A stretch of DNA of 64,000 nucleotides from Vibrio atlanticus (GTDB lineage Bacteria > Pseudomonadota > Gammaproteobacteria > Enterobacterales > Vibrionaceae): positions 3,286,001 to 3,350,000 of the forward strand of contig NZ_AP025460.1 of assembly GCF_024347315.1 (NCBI RefSeq), given 5' to 3'. Position numbers and translations under genes: made by a program. How positions within the stretch are numbered: position 1 is the stretch's first letter; every line of letters starts with the position of its first letter. The notes below the pieces were generated by a model. The model ran no database searches, was not told the origin of the DNA, and was given only the letters and a program-made list of their open reading frames with translations. This document shows, piece after piece, positions 44,946 through 61,793 of this stretch.

Positions 44946-47474
44946 TTAGATATTGACTATCTTTGAGCTCCGAGAAGCTAAAGTCGCATCGTTACGATAT
45001 GGCACCACATAAGAGTTACCTTCTTCAGGGTGAACAATTTGGTAGTACTGAGGTAGGTTAAAGTTAATCAACTTAGACGACACCTTCGACTCATCTTTTA
45101 CTGAAGTGTAGAAAGAATTCACGCTTGCGATCATCTCATCTTTTTCACCGCTGTACTGGTGATACACCTCAACCTGATTCGACTCGTCCAATACATAAAT
45201 ATTGAAACCTTTGTCGGTATCCTCAAAGAAAAATTGAATTAAACCTTCACTCGCAAAACCATCAACCACTTCTGGTAGCTGATACTCTTGCTCTTTATCG
45301 AGCATCAGTAAAGGTGAGCCCTTCAGCTTATTCGTCGAGATACTACGATAGAAATCGACCGAGTTTTCCAGCATCTGCACCGATACACCACGACGTTCAA
45401 AGAACAGACCAAACATTTTGTTTGCCAGGCGAATAGCTTTAAATCGGCGGCGTTTCTCTGGCTCAATTGGTTTCAATCGTAAATCGATACACTCGGCAAG
45501 CAGTTGATACACCATATTACGCATCACACCGCGTAGGTTTTTGCTGTAACAGAACACATCAACCGACTCTGGCGGCAACGCATCCTGGTGCATTTTACCC
45601 AGTACCGTCTTCAGCGCGTCCAGCATCGCGGTTTCGCCTTGGAAATGAAGTGTACGAACTTCATGCCAAGAGTTCCGATAAACCAGATCGACACTGCCAA
45701 CTAAGCTCTTACCTTCTTCACCAAAACTGAAAATATCGGCATTCTTAAGATCCACTTTTAATGCGCGACCACTTAATTCAGACGTCGGGTCATTTTCAAA
45801 GTTGATGAACATCGCCAGTTGGCTTATCTCACACGGGCTCGCCAGTGCCTGCATACTCGGACGACGCTTACGCAAAGAGAAGGTATTACGTAGATCGCTC
45901 ACCATTTGATAGAACTTATCGATATCAATGTGGGCGTCACGAACCACAGAGTGCAAACGTGTCGACTCAGTAATCAAACCATTAAAGAATGACCAAGCAA
46001 CCAACTTACTCAAGTACTCATGGTGCTCAAGTGAAGGCTGACCGAGAATGCGATGTGCAATCAAAGGCTGTTTGTACAAGTACCAACCCGCTTTATTTGA
46101 CTGACCCTGACGAACTTCGATAAAGCTCAAATCAGGCTCATGGAGATCCGGGGATATTTGTGGATTCAGTAGCGTCACTTTGCCTGGTAACACCTCAAAC
46201 GCAGCGTAAAGTTTACGTGCCAAGATACTGATATCTTGCGGGCTGATAGCTGAAGTGATGTCGTTACGACGTGCAAATTGAATCAGATTACGATAGCTCA
46301 GCATCAAGGCATCAAGCAGCGCATGGTGCACCACTTTAACCTGCTCAACCTTCCAGTTACGGCGGTTGTCGAGCTCAGCAATGGTTTCATGTCCCCAGTT
46401 CCAAGATTTAGTCATCTCAGTTAAGGCTTCACGACGCCATGCGACAGAACCAATACCCGCATCTCGTGACAACTTCTCGTGGGTCTTAAGATAGAAGCAG
46501 CGTCTCACCAAATCCAATCGAGTATGGTCGTTGATACGTTCTAGGTAGCGAGTTACCTTCTCAAGCATCAGATAGTAGCTATCCATGCCATACAGATCAG
46601 GTTCATCTGCGAAGAAACGACGCTTGGTGTCAATACTAAGAAGCTGGGTGTTTGGGTATTCCCATGAATAAGCTTCTAACAGGATCGCCTTCAACACCGA
46701 TTTATACGGTGAGTCGATACTCTTATAGAGCTGCCATAGGTTTGAACCAAAGTACTCTTCAGCAGGAATACTGTTCAGCTTGCCGAAATCGATCCACTGC
46801 GAGCAATCAAGATAACCATCGTTACATAAACCTTGGACATACTCGTCGTAGCACTCCTCCATTTCTGGCGGGATGATTTGCCACAACAAACGCTGGCCAG
46901 CCAAACGAACGGCTGAGCGGTAGAACTCATCAAGCAGTAGTAAGTGCTGTGAAGAACCACAGTTATCACCGGTCATCTCTTCAGAATGATTCGAGCGGAA
47001 ACGCTCTTCATCCATCAAAAAGAAGTTCGCTTCAACCCCTAAGGTTTCAGCCCAATCAGTAATAAGCAGACATTTATTGGTCAGGCTATCGCGAGATGCG
47101 CCATCCATATCTGGAGATACACACACCCAGATATCAAGATCACTTGAGGTACTTTGACCAATAGACGAAGTACTACCCATGGTGTACAAACCCAAGATTG
47201 CTGGTTCAGCGGCCTCGGTAAGTTTTCCGCCCAGAGTTAATTCAGTATCAGAGACAAATTGCTTTTGGAATTCATTAAGCGTGAAGCTACGAATTCCAAA
47301 AGGAACTTGTTGGTCATAATAACCAGGCATCATAGGGTGATTGAAGTGAAGCAGCGCGGGGATAAGGTTAAAAACTCGCTGGCCCTGCACATTCATCAAC
47401 GCCAACGCACGATCAATGCGCTGCTGATTTAGATTGTCTAATCGTTGAATCAAAGTTTGAGTGTAAGCCTGCAA
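44946..47474 (-). CDS. cyaA: Class I adenylate cyclase CyaA
   Basis: 842 residues, the usual class I size. Catalytic N-terminal half with YTMGSTSSIGQSTSSDLDIWVC (the nucleotidyltransferase GS and DxD), then a long regulatory half. It makes cAMP for CRP. The start is TTG at 47474 with AAGGA six bases upstream, matching the rare UUG start of E. coli cya, which limits translation. A CRP site upstream suggests feedback repression. Divergent from hemC. Confidence 0.97.
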   Translation of the reverse strand: MQAYTQTLIQRLDNLNQQRIDRALALMNVQGQRVFNLIPALLHFNHPMMPGYYDQQVPFGIRSFTLNEFQKQFVSDTELTLGGKLTEAAEPAILGLYTMGSTSSIGQSTSSDLDIWVCVSPDMDGASRDSLTNKCLLITDWAETLGVEANFFLMDEERFRSNHSEEMTGDNCGSSQHLLLLDEFYRSAVRLAGQRLLWQIIPPEMEECYDEYVQGLCNDGYLDCSQWIDFGKLNSIPAEEYFGSNLWQLYKSIDSPYKSVLKAILLEAYSWEYPNTQLLSIDTKRRFFADEPDLYGMDSYYLMLEKVTRYLERINDHTRLDLVRRCFYLKTHEKLSRDAGIGSVAWRREALTEMTKSWNWGHETIAELDNRRNWKVEQVKVVHHALLDALMLSYRNLIQFARRNDITSAISPQDISILARKLYAAFEVLPGKVTLLNPQISPDLHEPDLSFIEVRQGQSNKAGWYLYKQPLIAHRILGQPSLEHHEYLSKLVAWSFFNGLITESTRLHSVVRDAHIDIDKFYQMVSDLRNTFSLRKRRPSMQALASPCEISQLAMFINFENDPTSELSGRALKVDLKNADIFSFGEEGKSLVGSVDLVYRNSWHEVRTLHFQGETAMLDALKTVLGKMHQDALPPESVDVFCYSKNLRGVMRNMVYQLLAECIDLRLKPIEPEKRRRFKAIRLANKMFGLFFERRGVSVQMLENSVDFYRSISTNKLKGSPLLMLDKEQEYQLPEVVDGFASEGLIQFFFEDTDKGFNIYVLDESNQVEVYHQYSGEKDEMIASVNSFYTSVKDESKVSSKLINFNLPQYYQIVHPEEGNSYVVPYRNDATLASRSSKIVNI

Positions 47475-47535
47475 GGTAAGTCCTTGGTTTGAGATTAAGT
47501 GTACTTCTGTTTAGTTACTGAACGAAAGCAGCAAC

Positions 47536-47557
47536 AAAACGTGATCAATTTAACACT
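47536..47557 (-). promoter_or_regulatory. CRP site in the cyaA promoter
   Basis: On the minus strand AGTGTTAAATTGATCACG followed by TTTT: a TGTTA-N6-TCACG dyad, close to the E. coli cya CRP site as I remember it. It would allow cAMP-CRP to repress cyaA. It lies in the 344-bp gene-free cyaA/hemC region, which also holds a long imperfect inverted repeat at about 47581-47643. Confidence 0.7.
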
Positions 47558-47818
47558 TTTACCCTTATCGGTAAAGCAAAGGACGCCGTCATACTTACGA
47601 ATCCCTTGATGACTGAAAGTAAAACTCACGGCGCCGTAGTGTCCTCTTTATTGACTATTTCTAATAATAGCCCATGTTTCAAATGAGATACCAATCACAC
47701 TATTTTGGTGAACTCATGAAATTCCCTCTGCTATCAAAGTATCGAATGATCAAACAGTAAGAATTTTCGCCTCACAATGGTAGGATTAGCCTATTACAGA
47801 ACCTATATCGGAAACACC

Positions 47819-48757
47819 ATGACAAATTCAGCACCAATCCGTATCGCGACCAGAAAAAGCCCTCTTGCCCTTTGGCAGGCATACTTTGTAAGGGATGCAC
47901 TGCAAGCTGCTCACCCTGGTTTAGAGGTTGAGTTGGTAACTATGGTGACCAAAGGTGACATCATCCTAGACACGCCACTTGCTAAGGTAGGCGGTAAAGG
48001 GCTATTCGTTAAAGAACTTGAAGTAGCAATGCTAGAAGGTCGTGCTGACCTAGCGGTTCACTCAATGAAAGACGTACCGGTCGACTTCCCTGAAGGTCTA
48101 GGTCTAGTAACGATTTGTGAGCGCGAAGATCCTCGTGATGCTTTCGTATCAAATACTTACAACAACATCGATGAGTTACCACAAGGTGCTGTCGTAGGTA
48201 CATGCAGCCTGCGTCGTCAATGTCAGTTGCTAGAATACCGCCCAGATCTCATCATCAAAGAGCTGCGTGGCAACGTTGGTACTCGTCTAGGTAAACTCGA
48301 TGATGGTCAATACGATGCTATCGTGCTGGCAGCAGCTGGCCTTAAGCGATTAGAGCTAGAAGAGCGTATCCGTAGCTTTATCGAACCTGAACAGTCTCTA
48401 CCTGCTGTAGGGCAAGGCGCTGTTGGTATTGAGTGTCGTCTAGATGATGAACGTCTAATCAAGCTTCTTGAGCCACTGAACCACAAAGACACAGCCGATC
48501 GTGTGCTATGCGAACGTGCAATGAACCTAACTCTAGAAGGTGGTTGTCAGGTTCCTATCGGTAGCTACTCATTATTAGATGGCGATAATATCTGGCTACG
48601 TGCATTAGTAGGCGAACCAGATGGTTCTAAAATGGTTCGTGGTGAGATCTCTGGCCTTCGCAAAGATGCAGAAGCACTTGGCGTTACTCTGGCAAATCAA
48701 TTGCTGGATGATGGCGCGAGAGAAATCTTAACCAAGCTATACGCAGACCAAGAATAA
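47819..48757 (+). CDS. hemC: Hydroxymethylbilane synthase (porphobilinogen deaminase) HemC
   Basis: 312 residues from the ATG at 47819 ([21 protein letters not shown]). Substrate and cofactor residues are visible: [29 protein letters not shown], and the dipyrromethane-cofactor Cys in GGCQVPIG (about 241). It joins four porphobilinogen units for haem. First of hemC-hemD-hemX-hemY. Confidence 0.97.
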
Positions 48758-48759
48758 CT

Positions 48760-49488
48760 ATGACAGTGTTGGTGACTCGTCCCGGTTCAGAGGGACAATC
48801 GCTTTGCCAACAACTAGCGGATGAAGGGATTCAAGCAATCCATCATCCGCTTATTCGTATCGTTGATAATCCACACTCATCGGATTTAAGCACCCAGCTT
48901 AATAACAGCGATATCATTATTGCAGTCAGTCACCACGCCGTGACCGCTGCCCAAAACATCCTTTCGAAAACTTCATCTATTTGGCCAACTTCGCCGCTTT
49001 ATCTTGGCGTTGGTCAAAAAACTGCGCACGTTTTAAGCAAAGTTAGTAAACAAAAAGTAAACTATCCCAAAGTGAGTGATAGTGAACATCTTCTCAAACT
49101 TACTGAACTTAATGGCGTAGATAATAAATCCATTTTGATACTGCGTGGAAATGGTGGGCGTGAGCTCATTAGAGATTCTCTACTCAATCGAGGTGCACAA
49201 GTCTCTTATTGTGAGACCTACCGTAGAGAATATATTCCTATTAGCGACCACAATACCTATCAAACATGGATAAACAAAAAAACGTCCAAAGTTGTCATCA
49301 CTAGTCAGGAACAATTGGAGTATCTCTGCTCAATTACCCCTGATGAGTATTTGGCTTGGCTTTCAACAAGACATTTATTTGTCCCAAGCCAGCGCATAGT
49401 AGAACGAGCACAACAACTCGGCTTCTCAAACGTGACCAATACTCACAGTGCTACGAACCAAATATTACTGGCTGCTCTCCGGCCCTAG
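48760..49488 (+). CDS. hemD: Uroporphyrinogen-III synthase HemD
   Basis: 242 residues starting 2 bp after hemC. VLVTRPGSEGQSLCQQL, HHPLIRI, LYLGVGQKTAHVL and ILRGNGGRELIRDSLLNRGAQV are typical. It closes hydroxymethylbilane to uroporphyrinogen III with D-ring inversion. Sequence conservation in this family is low, so position in the operon adds weight. Confidence 0.94.
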   Translation: MTVLVTRPGSEGQSLCQQLADEGIQAIHHPLIRIVDNPHSSDLSTQLNNSDIIIAVSHHAVTAAQNILSKTSSIWPTSPLYLGVGQKTAHVLSKVSKQKVNYPKVSDSEHLLKLTELNGVDNKSILILRGNGGRELIRDSLLNRGAQVSYCETYRREYIPISDHNTYQTWINKKTSKVVITSQEQLEYLCSITPDEYLAWLSTRHLFVPSQRIVERAQQLGFSNVTNTHSATNQILLAALRP

Positions 49489-49506
49489 CTAGAACAGGAA
49501 ATAAGC

Positions 49507-50733
49507 ATGACAAGCAAAAAAAATAATGAGCATATTGAACCTGAAAAGAAACAAGACACTCAGCCAGTAGTTGTTGAAAACGAAAAAGCTGACTCTACAG
49601 AGACAAAACAACCTGAAAAGACGCTCGATGCCTCTGCGTCAAATACCGCTAAAAATAATCAGCCTAAAACTGAGCATAAAGAGCAAATAGAGAAAGCAGA
49701 AAAGCAAGGTAAGCGCGGTGTCACACTAGGCGCTATTGCGATCGCTTTTTCTATTATTTTCAGTAGTGGCATTGCCTTTCAAATACAGCAAAAGAGCGCT
49801 GAGTACTCAGCTCAGATCGCAGCTCTTCAAGCACAACTGCAAAATACGCAATCTGCAGTAAATAAAGATCTACAAACCATCAAGAAAGAGACAATCCAAG
49901 AAGCATCACATGCGGTGGAGAAAACTCAAGTCGTGCAATCTCAGCAACAGAAGAGCATTCAAAGCCTACAGCTAGCGGTTGCTGACGTTAAAGGTCGTCG
50001 TCCAAATGACTGGTTGCTTGCTGAAGCTGATTACCTTGTGAAACTTGCTGGTCGTAAACTGTTCCTAGAGCATGATGCCGTTAGTGCCACCAAACTAATG
50101 GAAAGCGCCGATCAACGTATCGCCGCACTGAATGACCCAAGCTTGGTCTCTCTTCGTCAATCAATGACCAATGACATTACTAAGCTTCGCACTATCCCCC
50201 TGATCGACCGTGATGGCTTAGTTCTTCGTATCACAAGCCTACAAAAACAAGTCGATACTCTACCGCTTGCCAATGCGATTCTTCCAGAAGCTGCGGTTGT
50301 TGAGAAAAAAGCCGTATCGCAAGACATCAATGATTGGCAGAACAACCTGATGACGTCGATGAAAGATTTCTCAGAAAACTTCATCACCTTCCGCAGTCGT
50401 GATGGAGAAGTCATTCCTCTACTATCACCAGAGCAGCACTTCTACCTACGTGAAAATATCAAAGGCAAACTAGAGACAGCTATTCGCGCTGTCTACAAAG
50501 AGCAAGGCGATATCTACAGTGCAGCACTACAAACAGCTAACGAGTGGTCGAAGTCGTACCTAAACCAAGATAACAACTCAGTGATTGAGTTTGAGAAGGC
50601 AATTAAGCAGCTGAGCGAGCAGAATATTTCTGTGAAATATCCTGTGAAACTTGAGTCTCAAAATGAGTTATCAGACGTGATACGTGAGCGCCTACGTCGT
50701 GAAGTCACCGTTATGACCACGGAGGAAAAATAA
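49507..50733 (+). CDS. hemX: HemX-family membrane protein (annotated as uroporphyrinogen-III C-methyltransferase-like)
   Basis: 408 residues. A highly charged N-terminal ~75 residues, one membrane segment (GVTLGAIAIAFSIIFSSGIAF), a coiled coil rich in Gln and Ala, then a helical periplasmic domain (PNDWLLAEADYLVKLAGRKLFLEHD). No SAM-binding motif is visible, so the methyltransferase name in databases is probably wrong. It may scaffold haem enzymes with HemY. The stop overlaps the hemY start. Confidence 0.9.
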   Translation: MTSKKNNEHIEPEKKQDTQPVVVENEKADSTETKQPEKTLDASASNTAKNNQPKTEHKEQIEKAEKQGKRGVTLGAIAIAFSIIFSSGIAFQIQQKSAEYSAQIAALQAQLQNTQSAVNKDLQTIKKETIQEASHAVEKTQVVQSQQQKSIQSLQLAVADVKGRRPNDWLLAEADYLVKLAGRKLFLEHDAVSATKLMESADQRIAALNDPSLVSLRQSMTNDITKLRTIPLIDRDGLVLRITSLQKQVDTLPLANAILPEAAVVEKKAVSQDINDWQNNLMTSMKDFSENFITFRSRDGEVIPLLSPEQHFYLRENIKGKLETAIRAVYKEQGDIYSAALQTANEWSKSYLNQDNNSVIEFEKAIKQLSEQNISVKYPVKLESQNELSDVIRERLRREVTVMTTEEK

Positions 50734-51914
50734 TGATTCGTTGGATTTTTCTTTTTCTCGTTCTCGGAGCTGGGTTAATTGTTGGTACTCAGTTCTCTGG
50801 TCAACAAGGCTACGTTCTGATCTCAATTGCGAATAAGACCATTGAGATGAGCGTGACAACACTGGTTATCTTTGTCATTGCTCTTCTAGCGGCTCTATTC
50901 GGCTTAGAGTACCTATTTAAAAAGCTTATGTACGCAAGCTCGACAACTTGGAACTGGTTCAGTGTTCGTAAACTAAAGCGCTCTCGTCGTTATACCAATG
51001 AAGGCATCATCAAGCTTCTTGAAGGTGATTGGAAAGGCGCAGAGAAGAAGGTAACTCGTTGGGCAAACCACCACGACATGCCGCTACTTTGTTATTTAGT
51101 CGCTTCTCAAGCTGCTCACGAACAAGGCAATACAAGTGAGCGTGATAAGTACATCGAACTGGCTAGCCAACAAGAGGACTCTCTATTGGCCGTTGAGCTA
51201 ACGAAAGCAAAACAACAGATCAGTGAGTCGAACTACGAAGCCGCATTCGATACACTTTCAACATTGAAAGGTTCGTACCCGAATAACACCGCCGTACTTG
51301 GCCTGCTAAAAGCCACTTACATGCAGCTTAAACTTTGGCAGCCATTGCTAGAACTAACGCCTAAGCTGGCTAAGAACAAGCTTCTTACAGCTGAGGAGCA
51401 AGTCGAGTTGGAACAGAAAGCACAATGTGGCTTACTTCACGATGTGGCACAGCAGCAAGGTAGCGAAGGTTTAATCAGCCATTGGAACAAGCTTTCAAGA
51501 AAGCAGAAACAAAGCTCTCACCTTGTTTCCTGTTTTGTGAAGCAACTGATCGCTCGTAAAGCTGATTCAGAAGCCTTCACTGTGATTAAAGAAAACATTG
51601 CGAAGAGTGGTTCAAATGAACTCTACATGTTGCTTCCAGAGCTGAACCTAGCCGATCACCACCCAGTAGTGGTCATGCTAGAACGTTCAATCAGTAAAGA
51701 CAGTGGTAATGCCGAAGCACACAGCGCTCTGGCTCAGTTCTACCTAAGAGAGCAGAAGTGGGCGGAAGCACAAAACCACTTCGAAAAAGCCCTAGCACTT
51801 CGTTCAAATGTCTCAGATTACGGATACCTATCTGACGCACTAGAGAAGCAAAACTTAACGAAAGCAGCTCACGAGGTTTCTCGTAAAGCGCTCGCTCTCG
51901 TTCAACCAGCGTAA
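50733..51914 (+). CDS. hemY: HemY, TPR-containing haem-biosynthesis-associated membrane protein
   Basis: 393 residues. Two N-terminal membrane segments (about 1-20 and 40-60) precede a cytoplasmic-type helical repeat region with TPR-like motifs (EAHSALAQFYLREQKWAEAQNHFEKAL). The ATG overlaps the hemX TAA by one base, so they are translationally coupled. Proteobacterial HemY is unrelated to the oxidase of the same name; exact function unresolved. Confidence 0.93.
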   Translation: MIRWIFLFLVLGAGLIVGTQFSGQQGYVLISIANKTIEMSVTTLVIFVIALLAALFGLEYLFKKLMYASSTTWNWFSVRKLKRSRRYTNEGIIKLLEGDWKGAEKKVTRWANHHDMPLLCYLVASQAAHEQGNTSERDKYIELASQQEDSLLAVELTKAKQQISESNYEAAFDTLSTLKGSYPNNTAVLGLLKATYMQLKLWQPLLELTPKLAKNKLLTAEEQVELEQKAQCGLLHDVAQQQGSEGLISHWNKLSRKQKQSSHLVSCFVKQLIARKADSEAFTVIKENIAKSGSNELYMLLPELNLADHHPVVVMLERSISKDSGNAEAHSALAQFYLREQKWAEAQNHFEKALALRSNVSDYGYLSDALEKQNLTKAAHEVSRKALALVQPA

Positions 51915-51931
51915 TTCAAAACGACTCAAAC

Positions 51932-51960
51932 TAAGCCGATGTCTAGCATCGGCTTTTTTG
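51932..51960 (+). terminator. hemCDXY operon terminator
   Basis: AAGCCGATG-TCTAG-CATCGGCTT followed by T6. Confidence 0.92.
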
Positions 51961-52165
51961 TATCTGTTATTTACCCCTAGATAACTTCTACAACACATCT
52001 CATCGAACCCTACCCGTCCAACGCTACGCCACCAAACTAACTAACTATTAAATTATGCAATAGAGCCTCTCAAACACACGGAGAACTACTTTAAATGTGT
52101 CTGTACGTAGTTTTACCATTCTTATAAACAAGCTCTTAGGAGAGGTTCGAGGGGAGTCATAGAGA

Positions 52166-52207
52166 AAAGTGACACCTCTAAGCTGAAGAGTAAGAGGAGG
52201 TCACTTT
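52166..52207. repeat. Stem-loop in the hemY-rrn spacer
   Basis: AAAGTGAC and CCTCT pair with AGAGG and GTCACTTT around a ~14-nt loop, with small bulges. No T-run. Confidence 0.5.
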
Positions 52208-52257
52208 GAGAGAAGACATTTAAAGACATTCACCAACAGATCGAAGGCCACGTTAAA

Positions 52258-52416
52258 TCACGCTGGATTAGCAATTAATTGGCCATCAATATTCCAACTA
52301 TAAGACGCTAAAGCCGGGACTTCACGTAACTGCTTAATAGGTTCATCTATTAAGCAATAGAGATATAGCAAGAGTTGCCGAACCAGCAAAACCTTGTGAC
52401 TAAAGACGAGACATCT
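52258..52416 (-). pseudogene. Possible gene remnant, C-terminal fragment
   Basis: About 52 open codons without a convincing start, ending ...EPIKQLREVPALASYSWN and IDGQLIANPA then TGA. The composition is protein-like and the first half is hydrophobic, but I do not recognise the family, and the frame is closed by stops upstream. It could be chance. Confidence 0.25.
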
Positions 52417-52637
52417 TTATCAACCAGTTCAAATTAGTAAGAAGTAAACCTCACTAAGACATTCTCTAAAGGTTAACCATTGAATCGATAGCCACAAATA
52501 TCAACTAACGTAATCAAGCGCTTCTAGAAAGAGCAGGACTTTTATAATAAGTGTTGGAATATCAGAGCTCGAGATCAACGGACAACGCTTCTACAAAACT
52601 CGAAGTTGAATAATAAGATTCATATACCGGAAACGAC

Positions 52638-52665
52638 GAAAGCCTAGTCGTCAGACTAGGCTTTC
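52638..52665. repeat. Strong hairpin, 12-bp perfect stem
   Basis: GAAAGCCTAGTC-GTCA-GACTAGGCTTTC, nested in a weaker outer pairing of CCGGAAAC and GTTCCGG. It could be a terminator for an unannotated transcript or a small RNA fold. Confidence 0.7.
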
Positions 52666-52757
52666 TAATATGTTCCGGATATAGCGTGGAGTGCAGGGGC
52701 GAGATAGCTTTACAGCACTCATACAACCTAACAGCAAAACACTTTTCTCCAAATGTA

Positions 52758-52786
52758 AAAAAGCCCTGCTATTTCTAGCAGGGCTT
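52758..52786 (-). terminator. rrn1 operon terminator
   Basis: On the minus strand AAGCCCTGCT-AGAAAT-AGCAGGGCTT followed by T6, just after tRNA-Asp. Confidence 0.92.
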
Positions 52787-52796
52787 CTCTAATAAG

Positions 52797-52873
52797 TGGC
52801 GGAGTGGACGGGACTCGAACCCGCGACCCCCGGCGTGACAGGCCGGTATTCTAACCAACTGAACTACCACTCC
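52797..52873 (-). tRNA. tRNA-Asp (GTC)
   Basis: 77-nt cloverleaf with encoded CCA; acceptor GGAGTGG pairs with CCACTCC, anticodon GTC in CCTGTCACG, T-arm GGGTTCGAGTCCC. Last gene of rrn1. Confidence 0.97.
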
Positions 52874-52939
52874 GCAGTGGTCAACTCACTAAGTGAGCGT
52901 CCATATCTCCAGGTCGGTCAACCTAAAGATTTAATTTAA

Positions 52940-53058
52940 AGCCTGGCGATGTCCTACTCTCACATGGGGAAGCCCCACACTACCATCGGCGCTATTGTGT
53001 TTCACTTCTGAGTTCGGCATGGAATCAGGTGGGTCCACAATGCTATGGTCGCCAAGCA
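52940..53058 (-). rRNA. 5S rRNA, rrn1
   Basis: About 119 nt from TGCTTGGCGACCATAGC to the pairing ATCGCCAGGC; identical in sequence to the copy 5712 bp to the right. Confidence 0.95.
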
Positions 53059-53188
53059 AATTTTGCTTTTACTTTCAGTTTTTTAAAAACTGAAGGCAAA
53101 ATAATCTGGAAAACTGATTTAAAAGTCTCATCAAACTCATTCAAGCGTTTGGTATTTCTTTGAGTCCACAAAACCCCTTGGGTGTTGT

Positions 53189-56081
<2,893 letters not shown>

Positions 56082-56181
56082 ATACAACCCGAAAGGGTCT
56101 TAGTGTATGGCAACTAACCAAGGTTTTTGGTTGTCATCAAGAAGGGTTAATTCCTGATAACTGTTTGCCGGACTCAATTGT

Positions 56182-56203
56182 GAATCAATGTAAACATTGA
56201 TTC
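56182..56203. repeat. 23S processing-region stem, rrn1 version
   Basis: GAATCAATGT-AA-ACATTGATTC. The equivalent place in rrn2 (61894-61915) has GAATCAAAC-TAAT-GTTTGATTC: the sequence differs but pairing is kept. Confidence 0.75.
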
Positions 56204-56395
56204 GAATACAAGACACTTGAATGTGTTTGTTGTGTTTATCTAATGAAAGATAAACATTGAGAACTTTTAAATTTGATTGAATTACTCGTAAGTAATCAAT
56301 CAGTCAGCTTTCCAAATTGTTAAAGAGCTTGCTTTCGTTAGCAATAAAGCTTTCGAAACCATTTTTAAATATTTTCAGATAAAAACACTTAAAGA

Positions 56396-56471
56396 TGGTG
56401 GAGCTATGCGGGATCGAACCGCAGACCTCCTGCGTGCAAGGCAGGCGCTCTCCCAGCTGAGCTATAGCCCC
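56396..56471 (-). tRNA. tRNA-Ala (TGC)
   Basis: 76-nt cloverleaf with CCA; GGGGCTATAGCTCAGCTGG start, anticodon TGC in CCTTGCACG. In the 16S-23S spacer of rrn1. Confidence 0.97.
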
Positions 56472-56492
56472 ATCTTTGTTTCTAGTCGATAT

Positions 56493-56569
56493 TGGTGGGT
56501 CTGAGTGGACTCGAACCACCGACCTCCCGCTTATCAGGCGAGCGCTCTAACCAGCTGAGCTACAGACCC
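56493..56569 (-). tRNA. tRNA-Ile (GAT)
   Basis: 77-nt cloverleaf with CCA; GGGTCTGTAGCTCAGCTGG start, anticodon GAT in CCTGATAAG. Follows 16S in rrn1 and precedes tRNA-Ala. Confidence 0.97.
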
Positions 56570-56637
56570 AATATCGTCTCTTTTACTTTTCTAAACCTAA
56601 TCAATCTGTGTGGACACTCATCGTAAGTATCTTCGTA

Positions 56638-58193
<1,556 letters not shown>

Positions 58194-58451
58194 AGATTTT
58201 GTGACTCAACGAATACTGACTTCAAAACTAATATTCATTCGAAAATGAACATGTAATTCTAAAGCTATTACCATTCCAACAGAATGGTAATGAATTGACT
58301 GTGCCGAATAACTACAAGTAGTTAAACGTATTGGTCACTCAGTTCATTGAAATCAAGTTTGTTACCGAAGTAACTGCTATTACGCTCTTTCGAAAAAGAA
58401 CCAATAACGTTTTGATATTCATCAACGAGTGCCCACACAGATTGATAGGTT

Positions 58452-58465
58452 TAAATTGTTAAAGA
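58452..58465 (-). promoter_or_regulatory. boxA antitermination site in the rrn1 leader
   Basis: On the minus strand GCTCTTTAACAATT, the NusB/NusE recruitment sequence. The same motif lies in the 16S-23S spacers near 56315-56330 and 62041-62053. Confidence 0.8.
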
Positions 58466-58521
58466 GCGTGTTCTCTAAAAAGAGAACGCTTTCAGTGCCT
58501 TAGCACTTAAGCAGGACGCGT

Positions 58522-58549
58522 ATAATACGCTTTCCACTTTGAAAGTCAA
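58522..58549 (-). promoter_or_regulatory. rrn1 P1-type promoter
   Basis: Minus strand TTGACT-N16-TATTAT, followed by a GC-rich discriminator (ACGCG) and preceded by an A/T-rich UP-element-like stretch. It lies about 100 bp downstream of the rrn2 5S gene. Confidence 0.82.
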
Positions 58550-58651
58550 CATAAAACTCTAAGAAAACTTAGAACTCTATGGTGACTTGTCTATTAAATA
58601 GACAAAGTCGAGCTTTTGTCTTCACTTTTAAAAAAGTGAAAATAAATTTAA

Positions 58652-58770
58652 AGCCTGGCGATGTCCTACTCTCACATGGGGAAGCCCCACACTACCATCG
58701 GCGCTATTGTGTTTCACTTCTGAGTTCGGCATGGAATCAGGTGGGTCCACAATGCTATGGTCGCCAAGCA
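58652..58770 (-). rRNA. 5S rRNA, rrn2
   Basis: Second copy of the 5S gene, sequence as in rrn1. No tRNA follows it before the rrn1 promoter. Confidence 0.95.
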
Positions 58771-58900
58771 AATTTTGCTTTTACTTTCAGTTTTTTAAAA
58801 ACTGAAGGCAAAATAATCTGGAAAACTGATTTAAAAGTCTCATCAAACTCATTCAAGCGTTTGGTATTTCTTTGAGTCCACAAAACCCCTTGGGTGTTGT

Positions 58901-61793
<2,893 letters not shown>

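Larger units (their letters stand above)
51961..52760. other. Gene-free region between hemY and the rrn terminator
   Basis: No convincing complete gene in 800 bp. It contains a stem at 52166-52207, a short open frame at 52258-52416 (minus) and a strong hairpin at 52638-52665. It may hold a decayed gene or small RNAs. Confidence 0.5.

Noticed and set aside
49507..50733. HemX as a true uroporphyrinogen-III methyltransferase
   Set aside because: No SAM-binding or methyltransferase motifs; the protein is a membrane-anchored coiled-coil.
52045..52072. Sequence like an IS5/IS903-type end (GGCTCTATTGCATAA on the minus strand)
   Set aside because: Only one end, no transposase and no target duplication; too short to call a remnant.
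52138..52160. GGTTCGA resembling a tRNA T-loop in the hemY-rrn spacer
   Set aside because: No acceptor stem, anticodon arm or CCA around it.
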